Below are positions 44,972-57,300 of a stretch of 64,000 bases of DNA, one piece after another. The notes below the pieces were generated by a model. The model did no database searches and was not told where the DNA came from. It saw nothing but the letters and a program-made list of their open reading frames with translations. The stretch's first letter is position 1; every line of letters begins with the position of its first letter. The position numbers were made by a program, and so were the translations under genes. The stretch is from positions 28,005,399-28,069,398 of the forward strand of contig CM046311.1 of NCBI GenBank assembly GCA_025267735.1, given 5' to 3'. This DNA comes from Mactra quadrangularis. Taxonomy: Eukaryota; Mollusca; Bivalvia; Venerida; Mactridae.

Positions 44972-47606
44972 ATAACGAAAGAGAGAAAAATACATTATAC
45001 CTTACATAGAATTGCATCTTCTTTATAAAACATATATAAAACATAGCGGGCGTTATTTCACCATATTTCGGCAGTTGGCTGTTATAATGTGATAGTGGTC
45101 CCCTGATATGATATTGGCCCACTGACGCCATATCCAGTCCATATCATTAAACACTACTTTAGTGGCGTGTAACCTACATAGTAATTTCATGGAGCAAAAA
45201 ATTTCGGCACAGTGTAAACAAAGTTTATGCTATTAGTATTGACCTATTAAATGTTTAACAATATTTATCATTTTATATCCGAGACTGATTTAATTTCATT
45301 ACCTGATAGATTTTAGCATCTCTCATTAATTTTTCTACTGGATAATCTGTATTAAAACCATTACCACCAAAAATCTGGAAAGATTTACATTTGTAATAGA
45401 ACAAATCTGGACCTAAGATTTATGGGCTTTTTCCAAAAGTGCACATGCAGTGAAAAGTTTTATACACGTTATTGCTGAAAAGCATAAAACACAGATTAAA
45501 TCCTATTTTTCTATGTACATATATTGTCATTGTAATAGAGAAAGTTTGTTAGGGCTACAGGAATACCCCAAATATATGAATAGTTGATTTAACAGTTTAA
45601 TTAAACAACAAGAATCTAGCTTAAATAAAATAAGATGTTCTCTGAGATTGAAATAGTTAGCATCAGAAATATATTATCCATTTGCATCACATATGATAAA
45701 ATTCTTGGTAATCCCAAGTGCTAGATCAATGCTTACAACAACAAAATTTGGTTAATGAACTGAACTCTATAATTTAATTAGCCTGGTTCCCAGTCTTCTT
45801 GAATAAGATATGTTATAAGCTGGGTTCACACTTTACAAGAAGTAAACACAACATAGCAAGCCAGGGAAAATGTATGCTTTTGTTAGTGAAAAGAAAAGCC
45901 ACAACAATTGTGTGACATTTACCTTTAGATAAGAATTTAGAGGGGAAATTACATCTCGGCATAAAAAATATCTGGAGCACAGCTGTATGATAATAAGGCC
46001 TGGCCAAACCCCTTTCTTAAGCTCCTCCTCAAGTCACTCCCTAAAAGTAAAGGATTTACCTGAACAGCGTCTGTCGCACATTTGTTAGCAACATCTCCAG
46101 CTAGACATTTAGCAATAGAAGCATAATATGTATTTCTTCTACCTTGGTCTATTTCCCATGCTGATTTATACATGGCAAGACGTGAAGCCTCGATACCAAT
46201 AGCCATATCAGCTAATATAAACGATACACCTTGATGCTGGAAAACAAGTTCAAGTTCAATATTTTATTTAGCTAAATCATAATAGTTTTTGCTAATGCAA
46301 TATTTATGAACAGTTTTAAATAAAAGAAACAAACAAACAAACATACATACATAGTAAAAGGAAAAAAGAAGAAAGGGAAAAAACATGTACATGTATATGT
46401 TAAATAAAGGAGCAAAGTGATTTACATGGATAAAAGTTTACAAGTTAATAATACTTTTATTTTCTCTTTGTAAATTAGCCAAGTAAATAAATTTTGTGAG
46501 TGATAGTATAGTTTTGGAGTTGCAAGTTTTCATTAGAAACATGAATTTGTTGATATTTGGCCAGAAACAATGATAATATGGTCAAATTGGGAACTCTCAA
46601 TCTTTATAATGCTGAATAAGTAATGAACAGATAGCCCACCATAGGCAATGACAAAAAAAACCATTTTGTCAAATAAGAAACTGTCCCGATATGAATTATA
46701 TAAGTAATTTTCAAAATTTGACTCAATTTATACTAATATCCAATCTTTTTATGGATGAAGAGTCACATCTTGCCGTTTGTATAAAATGCATCTATATAAA
46801 GAGGATAGATCCTTATTAAAATTAAACAAAAAAAACACTGGAAAACAAAAATACATCATAATTTTACTCAAGTCTTCAACTGAAATTTGAAAACTTTTCA
46901 TGGCTAAGTTTATAATTTTTAATGCACTTTTAACACACTTGATCTAACAATAGCAAATGTAAGGAAAATCATTCTCCACTGGTTACTTAGTTTCCCACAA
47001 CCATTTATAAAAAATCTAAACATAAAGTTCTACTGGTAATTTAAAAATAGTAGAAATTATATTTTGAACATTTAACACTAGCTGTCGCCTACCAAGATGG
47101 AAGTCAAAAGATATGTTATCAGTACCTATGACATCATATGGAAATTGTCTATTTGGATTTCCTCTCTTTCTTAACATCACTAACACAAAGGAGCACACAA
47201 AGGAGTGGTCACCACAGAGGAGTTACATATGACTGGTAATCATTGGATAGCCAGCTATGATTTGGTTCGAATCCCATCCAAAACCTACCCTGTTGTTTTC
47301 TAAAGCAAGAAACTTTTTCTACTAGCTCAGTACTGGGGGACCAGGAAGAGGACTCAAACGTGATAGATCTAAGTTGTGAGAACTTGTTTCACAATCAAGC
47401 TAAAATGAAAAGTATAAACTTAACTAGCACAATTTATCAATTTTCAAATAAAACGCCTTAAACATCAATCAATGACAAATGTCCTAAGTATATTTTTTGT
47501 CAATACTTACCTCACAGATAAATTTTCCAAATGTTTTTCTTTCCATAGAGTATTTAGTTGCTTCATCCATAGCTCTTTGTGCAAGACCTACAGCTCCAGC
47601 AGCTAC

Positions 47607-47672
<66 letters not shown>

Positions 47673-48081
47673 GACATACGACCACCTACGGGGCCCATAT
47701 ATAAGACCGACTTGTGAGGCATTATTTCACATAGTCAGTTTCGATATATGCCACTATGTACGCAAAAAATGAACATTATCAAAACATAGACCTAAGGGGT
47801 ACTTACTAAAATACATCAAATATATATTTAATTTCTAAATAGGTGACTTCAATATGACAAGAAATGTAGTACCCCATAAAAATTATACACATTAATGGGG
47901 CATATACCATTCACTATTAAAACCACCTTATGCACTCTATTTTAGTAGGGTACCCTACACCCCCCTACATCATTTAAAAGGTGCTAGAATTGCGAGGTTT
48001 GATATATGCCCCTTACGAAATATCGACCCCACAAGTATGGTTTCAAATAGACGGATACCCCGTAGATGGTCATATGTATTA

Positions 48082-48116
<35 letters not shown>

Positions 48117-48310
48117 TACGACCACCTACGGGGCCCATATATAAGACCGACTTGTGAGGCATTATTTCACATAGTCAGTTTCGATATATGCCACTATGTA
48201 CGCAAAAAATGAACATTATCAAAACATAGACCTAAGGGGTACTTACTAAAATACATCAAATATATATTATATCAGGTAGCTGATATGGGCCCCGTAGGTG
48301 GTCGTATGTC

Positions 48311-48396
<86 letters not shown>

Positions 48397-51300
48397 ACAG
48401 GGAGTGTGTGTAACCAGGGATTTCACGTAATCCCTAACCATGTCGGGGAATTCATGTAATCCCTGGTGATTTTAGGGAATTTGTGAAATCCCTAAAATAT
48501 TATTCAATTTTTACACAAATTCCCTGACTCGATTGTTGATAGAGATCATGTTGATTAGCGATGAAATTCTTACATTCAATTGCCATCAAGTGAAACACTT
48601 TAATTATTTACAGAAAACTTTTATGCAAATGCCATCTTTGTAACAATTATTATAATTACAACATATCACTTGCATTCAAACGTTCTATAATTGTCTGTAC
48701 TACAATATGCAAATTTATTTTAAATATTTGGTAAAATGTCTATTAAATTTATAAAGCTTATCATTTACAAAAGAGCAAAGTAAACAACGCTGACAAACGA
48801 ACAGTGCTAAAAAAAGACCTACAGAAAACCACACGTATACAAGACATAATATGCCGTAAGCATATAAACAATATATGATGAGAATCTATTTGTTACAAAA
48901 TGAAATAATAAATTTCATACATTTTGTAATCCATTAATGACAACACCTTTGATGACTGTTGTTTATTTGTACTGGTCAAGCTGTTGTGACATCAGGAATT
49001 ACATAAAATCAAAGCTTTCTGACATCTGAATGACTTTGTCTAGCAACCAGTTTTACTTGAACATTTTAAGAAACCTACGCTGTCAACAATGGACTGTGCT
49101 CAAGTATCTTTTACACTGTGATCAAGTATCTTTTTTATCATTTTATCAACAAGCCACTTGTACAATTCCTCAATAAATTTGACCTAAATAGAATTTGTTT
49201 TTTTCATGTGAGCACATCAGCTTCAATGTGTGACAGAGAGTTGCAAATTCGTCCACTCTTTTTACTATTTTCAAACCAACGGCAATTATCTTATTGTATA
49301 ATACAATCTCCCATTTGTAGGCAAAACAAACAAATGGGAATATGCAGATGCTTTGGAAACCCAAGCTATAATACTATAATTGCATTCACTTAACAAAAAT
49401 ATCAATGCAAAACAGCAAAATCATTTAATTAGTAAACCTCACAGCACAATGAATCATATTTTAGATTTAAAACAATGATAATTATGTGGCCAGGGAATAT
49501 GTGTAAAAATTGGAAAAAAATCAGGGAATATAAGATGTAGCTTGGGATAACATGAAATCCCTAAAGTTCAGGGATTACGTAAAATCCCTGGTTACACACA
49601 TTCCCTGTAACATATACATCAAATAATCATTAATCAACATAGAAACTTATGACAAAATACATTAAATATACAGTAATTGCAGAGACTGTAACCATTTTTA
49701 TGCAGTCAATGACCTTATATTTTCCATAAGCAGATCCAAGGGGGGAAACCCAGCATACGCCCCCCCCCCCTAAAATTGTCCAAGCAAAGATTTTTTTCTA
49801 TCATGAAATATGATATTTTAGGAAAATAATATACAAATGTATATGTCAATTTTTTCTGCAAGCTACGTGTGCAATAAGGTATGAGCCTTGCACTTGCAGA
49901 AGTACAATGACCTAGCATATAATATAAAATAATAATCCTACTTAGTATAGTAAGATTTTAACATGATCCAGTGGCTGTTAGAAAATTATATGATATATAT
50001 TTAGATGTTTTATATTGTATACCCTGGGGAAAGGATAGTTGAGGCTCTGAAAATGTGCCTGAATCCCTTAGAAATAACCAAAAGCCAGGAATTTCGGGGA
50101 CTGCCAGTCACCTGGGCCCCTGGTCAGGGCTTTGCCTTGGACCATTCGGGGCACTTACGGCCCCTTGGAACCCCATTCTGCTTGTTCATTTTAGGCCCCT
50201 CTATCAAGAATTTTCCAGCCCCTCAAACTAGAAATCCTGGATCTGCCTATGTTTTCTGTCCATAAGTGAGGCTGCATCCCCTGAAAAATCCCAGCAACAG
50301 ATAGTGACACATCCTTGAGACATCTTTTGATCAGGGAGGTGAGCTAAAATATAAATTTATGGCAACTTCCCTCAAGTGAAATTCAATAAATTCAGTTTGA
50401 AATACTAGTTTCGTGTCTTGGCAGCCATATTGAAGGGGGACTGAGACAGGTAAAAATACAGCATTGACTTGTTAAATGTTAAATATTTGAGACCAGTCAG
50501 TTAAAGCATCCTCAAAAGGACAGACACTTCCCTTAGACAGCCAATTTAGTCTTGACTGACAGGTTGCTGTTTTTAAAGAAGTTATATTGTGGTCACATTT
50601 GTTTAATGAAAGGTTATATGAATAACCATTAACATCATTATTTCAACGCTTACAATGAGCATGAAAAAGTTTATCACTATCAAGCCAGTTTCCATGCAGA
50701 TGCCACAAGTCAAACCAAAATGATGAAAATATTATACTATCATTTAAATAAAAGAAAGTACTTTACCGGTGGTCTTGTTTTATCAAAAGCTCCCATGGCA
50801 ATTTTGAAACCAATACCTTCACTGCCTAAAACATTCTGTGAATAAAACATGAACATGATAAATATAACATAAGTGATAAACTTAATAATGGCTGAGAAAA
50901 CTTACAACAACTAATAAGGTATAGAAACACTTGTTTTCTGTGTCTTCTTTTTCTAGATGATAAATTGAATGACGTCAAATAGAACATAAAATAACTGCTA
51001 TTGTTCTCTCCCAAAAACTTTCCAGAAGGAAAGTAGGAGTTCCTATTAATTTTGATTGTTTAATTTGAAGCCTCTACACAAAAATAAAGTTCAGAAGAAA
51101 ACTATGTCATTTACCAAATATTTGTGCACAGTATTCAGAGTAAAAAACAACATCAAATAAGTGAATGGGGACATTTTTCAGAAAAAGATAAGTAACACTT
51201 ATTTTATGCACTACATTTATTTTTCATTTTTGAATGGAAGCATTTTTAGTCCGGCCAACACCAAGGATGACCTTGCACAAAATGATGTAGAAAATGTTAT

Positions 51301-54300
51301 TCAATTTATTGGTAGACATGGTCTTACTGATTCCAAATCCGATTGATGCCACTTTGTCATTTTGTTTTGATGATCAGTGCTTTCAGCACCCGATTATTTT
51401 CAAAACATTTACAAAATCTTATAGTCGAAGCATATCATAATTTAGAACCAAAATTATTTGTTCGAAACATGACAAATAAGCGCGCAATGCGTTTTTAAAG
51501 TTTAAAGAAGTTTTTTTAGAAATTAGTGACGTCATTGCTTTTTGGCCAATAGAATCTTCCTGCCCCAAAATTTGAAAAATCACCTGGCAGATTCGTAAAG
51601 AGCTCACTTTTTTCTATAAAAAAACATCAAAATATTGCTGATATACCGATGAGTACAGCGAACCACTTTTTTAGCCTTGGGCCGACATACTAATGGTCTT
51701 ACTGATTCCAAATCCGATTGATGCCACTTTGTCATCCTTGGGCAACTCCCAGAATCCAAGATGGCGACCAAGGTGGCGGCTAGAGGCTAAATTATACATG
51801 CAAAATGTATTTTTACACATTATGGTCTTAAAATGAAGGACAAAAGTGATTTCAACATTTACAGATCGACTTGGTTAAATTTTGTAATTCTTATACAAAC
51901 TTTTAAATACAAAATGGCGGACAAAATGGCGGTCAAAATGGCGGGTAAAGGCTATTTTCTCAGTATCTAAAGAACAAACTGGCAGAAAGAGACTGAGTGC
52001 TGTAGAAATTTATTTACTTATAGAATAGTTCATGTTATTAAAGAAACCGATTGATTTCACATAGTCATAATTAATTATAAATCCAAAATGGCGGCTAAAA
52101 TGGCCGATATGATCTAATAGTTCAGTACATAATATACGAGTACATACATGGACGGAACCAAACACATTTGGGTTTAAGTTTCAATGTTTGTTATATGATT
52201 TTTTGAATCTTTATAAACTCTCAAGTTTGTAAAACTAGTTAATCCCACCTGATAATCTATTAGCAACTCAAGATTCAAGGTGGGGTCAAAGATTACGATT
52301 ACGAAGCAAATTCAACCAGTTCAATTTTTAGCCGGATTTTTCAACGAAAAAATTCGGCTAATAGTTTGGCGAACACGGGCGGGCGGGCGGGCGTCCGTGT
52401 CGTTAACAATTGCGTTAAAGTTTTTATTGTACCATGTATTTCTGCCATTTAAAGTCAGATCTCTACGAAACTTTATACAATGATAACATACCATGTGATG
52501 AACAGAATTAGACAGTAACCGCAACTCTACCTTGCTTAATTATGGATTATTGCCCTTTGTAATTTGGGGTGTCTGGTGTCGTTAACAATTGCGTTCAAGT
52601 TTTTAATTTAGCATATATTTCTGCCATTTATTGTCAGATTTTTATGAAACTCTATACAATGATAACATACCATGTGATGATTAGATTAAGATTAAGACAG
52701 TAACCACATCTCTACCCTTTGTTTTTTTTTGCGTTAAAGTTTTCAAATTGTTGGATATCTCTGCCATTTATGGTTAGATGTTTATGAAATTTCATACAAT
52801 GATTACATACCATCTGTTGCAAAGAATTAGACAGTAACCACAATTCTACCTGGCTTAATTATGGATTATTTCCCTTTGTAATTTTTGCATTCATTTTTTT
52901 GTTTTTTTTTGCGTTAAAGTTTTCAAATTGTTTGATATCTCTGCCATTTCTGGTTAGATGTTTACAAAATTTCATACAATGATTGCATACCATCTGTTGA
53001 AAAGAATTAGACAGTAATGGTAACTCTACCTGACTTAATAATGGATTATTTCCCTTTGTTTTTTGTGTTAAATTTTTCAAATCGTTGGATATCTCTGCCA
53101 TTTATGGTTAGATGTTTATGAAATTTCATACAATGATTACATACCATCTGTTGAAAAGAATTAGACAGTAACAGCAACTCCACCTGGCTTAATAATGGAT
53201 TATTTCCCTTTGTTTTTTTGCGTTAAATTTTTCAAATTGTTGGATATCTCTGTTATTTATGGTTTGATGTTTACGAAGTTTCATACAATGATTACATATC
53301 ATCTGTTGAATAGAATTAGACAATAACAACAACTTTACCTGGCTTAAAAATGGATTATTTCCCTTAGTATTTTTTATGTTAAAGTTTTCAGTATGTTGGA
53401 TCTCTCCAATAGCAAGTATTCTGGCATTTTCCAGTCAAATTTTCCCGCCATTTTGTTTCAACAATTTCACCATTTGCCATACAAGGTTTTTTTTAAACAA
53501 AATTCTCTCGCCAATTTCATATCATTAGCTTTGCATTATTTTCATCCATAGTTTTCATGTCTTAAGCCATCTTAGTAAAATACCAACAAAATACTCAGAA
53601 AAGATACAATAGGACATATATATAGTTGATGAAACTCTTTATTCCTTTAAGATTAATTTTTCCCCTTTGTATTCCTTCTAATAAGCAATATATCAAATGA
53701 CTTTCTTTTGTAACAACGTAAACTTGTTCTCAATGTTCCCATATGTAGAAAAATCCGGCTTTAATGTGGCTCCTACATTATCTTTCTTGTTTAGCAATAA
53801 TGTATTGTAAATAATGAAGTGTTTTCATAATGGAATAGTTATTTGGCTGAAAACAGTCATATTAGCCTTCGCCTGTGGCCTCGGTTAATAATGACTGTCT
53901 TCAGCCGAATACAGGCCATTATGAAAACACTTAATTCACCATTATCGCAGATAGGGATCCAATAAAAAACGCTCAGATTGTACCAACATTTAAAATGGCG
54001 GCATTTTTGTTGAAGAAAGAAACACGGCCTTCATGAGAAAACACGGCCTTCATGAGAAAACTCGGTCACTATGAGATTCGGAAGCAATCAAAATGCCTGA
54101 ATCTCCTAAAAGCCGAGGTTTAAATGAAATACAAATTTGATAAATAATTCGAGGGTTGCCCGCAAGATTCTAGCTCTTCAGCGCAATGTACTTATTACAG
54201 TCTTGCGGGCAACCCTCGAATTGTGATGGACAAACTAATTTAATTTCCAAAATATAAGCCATTTAAATAAAGAAAAACGAGAAATAAAATTGGGTTAATA

Positions 54301-57300
54301 TACAATTTACAGTAGACAATTTAATTTAGGATTATTATGAAGTGCTATCATTTTGTTTAAGATTGCAATATGTGTGGATATTTGAAAAGCTTATAATCCT
54401 TTTAGTTGAAATATTTCGATGCAGTGAAAATAAACTGAAACATGTCAATAGCAAAATAAGCATGTGCCAAAAAGCGAGGAAGAAACTAATTGACTGAGCT
54501 CTATCAATATCATTACACAAACAATAATACAGTCAGACTTGACTAAACTTGACTTAATTAGAATATGTGCTTAAATGTTTAAGTTTGCTTCTGTCTAATA
54601 ATAGTACATGACGATAGCACAACTTCTCTGGTCGTTTTATATGTTAATACAATGTAACAACATGTTCAAGTGATGACACAAATTATTGTTGACAGAGTAT
54701 TTTGAACTCAACACTCTAAGCATTTGCAATGGTAAACTTAACATATTAATGATTATTATCTTTAGAAAGTATCCAAGCGGGTACTAGCTTATCGCCAAAA
54801 GATATCATAAATGTTTTCACTTTTGATGTAGAATATGTGAACTAGCTTTAAAAGCATATTTTTAACCCATGCTAATAGTGTACCTTCTTTACATTGTCAA
54901 AAACTGACTGACTTGTAACATTACATTTTGGACGAATGTCAATTGACGGCATTGTTATAGTGTCACTCCAACAAGATATATATCTCAAAAGAATATCAGC
55001 ACACCAATGTCGTCAGGTATTTTTGGTGCTCAGCAAATTGCAGCAGAAGTAATCATTTGTTGAACAATTTTGTTGTCTGCGCATGTTGTGCCAAGTCTTA
55101 AAGGTTTATGCGATTAAACATATATGTAATGTTACCGAATAAATGAAGAATCACCATATCTTGCAATGCATCACCTATAATGTTACGAGTGGAACATAAT
55201 TAAAATATTACATACGAGATGACAAGTTGTCTCAACGTACCATCCTTCTTTGGGGTAGTCTTTGCAGTTGATAGTGAATATACTCCAAATGTGTTTAGTA
55301 ATCAGACATGTTTAAACTTTTGGCACTGATGCATCAGATCTGTTATGTGTTCTTTCAAGATACGAGTATTTAGTGTCAAGTGAAACAATACATTTTTTAA
55401 TATTCTACTTGGCCGTGTTTTGTAATTAATGAATCCCTTAAAACCACCATCTCGCACAGTGTAACACTATTTGGTAAATCAAGAGCTAGACACTGGGTTC
55501 AAATAGCAGTGTATACGCTTATAATAAGAATTGGCATCTACGCCACGTTATTTCTCTCAATCCTTGTAAATAAAACCAAATTCTACTAAACACTTTTGAT
55601 GGAAATGTGCTTTTGTTATTTTTCCATTTTTTTTATCAATGGCCAGAGTCATTTACAATGAAATAAAGAACATTCATGATTCAGTTGTGATAGCTGATGT
55701 CTAGATCGTACTTGAAATGATCCTATTGCAATTTCTCTTATTTACTATCAAAATGTGTTACAGTGTCAACAGAATTTCTATCAATTGCTTTAGCATAAAT
55801 ATACTCTTGAAAGATAATAGAACATGCACACAATACTTACAATGTCATTAGTTTTTTTTTCTTTTTTATAACCTCCTTTAAATACATATTGATAATTATT
55901 GAAGTGGCAAACATATTGGGAAAGTGGTCGCTATTCTAAGGATATCACAACATATGTTGTTCAATGAATTAAATTTTATCAGAATAGTGTCTCTAAATTG
56001 CCATCTTAGAAACAATTTGCTTCCAGAGTCAACTGACAAGCTAACAAGTATCAACGATTTGATATTCGCAAGACCAAGAGATATAAAAACCTAAACATAA
56101 TGCTGTATACCCATTAGTTAGGAGTTATGTCTTTCAATGTGAATAGAAATTAATTTTCAAACTCTAATCATTCATTTTGACCACCATCTTTAATTCTTAA
56201 AGTTATCCAAGAATACCAATATGGCATCAATCGGTTACATAAACAAAAAAGGATTAACTACGAAATAAAATGCATTGAAATCATTTTGTGTAGTTTTTAT
56301 CCGCCATTTTGTCCGCCATCTTGGATTGGATTATAAACGAGGTGTACCAAAATTGCAAAAAAAATAAAATTTCAGATAATGTTAGACTAATTTCAGCTAT
56401 TTAAAATTAGACTGTGATAAGGATGGATTTATTATACATTAATTAGCTTTCATCCGCCATTTTGTCCGCCATCTTGAATTTTGGGAGTTGCCCAAGAGTG
56501 CCGGAGTGACATCATCCAGTTTCGTAAACTACGATGTCTTAGCTTCAAGAAAATGCAAAAACATTTTTTACATCCTTCCATGCACGGTTAAATTGATTTG
56601 TGTAGTTTATATACCGGACTAATATATACCCGACAGTTAGTTATTTACGCCGTTCTAGCCGCCATCTTGGATTTTGAAAATTGCCCAATGATGCCAGTGT
56701 GGCATCAACCAGTTTTATAAACTAAACTCAAGAGTTATTACTTCAAAAATGCATTAAACCTTTTTTGAAATACCTCTATGTACAATTCTGCTCATTGCGG
56801 TTGATATTTCCGACAAATGTAGCTATTATCCGCCATTTTGTCCGCCATCTTGGATCGGATACTAAACGAGGGGTACCAAAGTTGCATGAAATAAAATTGC
56901 AGATAATGTTAGACCAATTTCAGCTATTTAAATGATCAGACTGTGGTAATGATCGATTTATTATACAATAATCAGCTTTTATCCGCCATTTTGTCCACCA
57001 TCTTGAATTTTGGGAGTTGCCCAAGAGTGCCGAAGTGGCATCATCCATTTTCGTAAACTACAATGTCTTAGCTTCAAGAAAATGCAAAAACATTTTCTAC
57101 ATCATTCCATGCACGGTTCAGTCGATTTTTGTAGTTTATATACCGGACTATATACTGAAAGAAAGTGTTTACTATTCCACTGAACATATGACTATATAAT
57201 AAATAGATATTAAAATGCTCCAAAAGTCTCCCTATAACCATACATATTCTGTAATGAATGAAATTCATTGCATACTTCTTAAAACCTTCACACCAAGGTG

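Larger units (their letters stand above)
51247..57150 (-). mobile_element. TAGTCCGG element, copy B (inverted relative to copy A, with two insertions)
   Basis: It starts TAGTCCGGCCAACACC and ends TATACCGGACTA, the mirror image of copy A along its full length. It is longer because of insertions at about 51361-51690 and 52328-53803; removing them leaves about 4.1 kb. It lies wholly within the ACADM intron between exons 58437-58508 and 50767-50835. Confidence 0.85.

Noticed and set aside
47472..47717. 81-codon plus-strand ORF with YIYIYI run
   Set aside because: It is antisense to an ACADM exon and runs through the (TA)n tract.
43771..51346. Related short ORFs at 43771-44064 and 51161-51346 sharing [17 protein letters not shown]
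   Set aside because: They share sequence because both lie at the same end of copies A and B of the transposon; no independent coding evidence.
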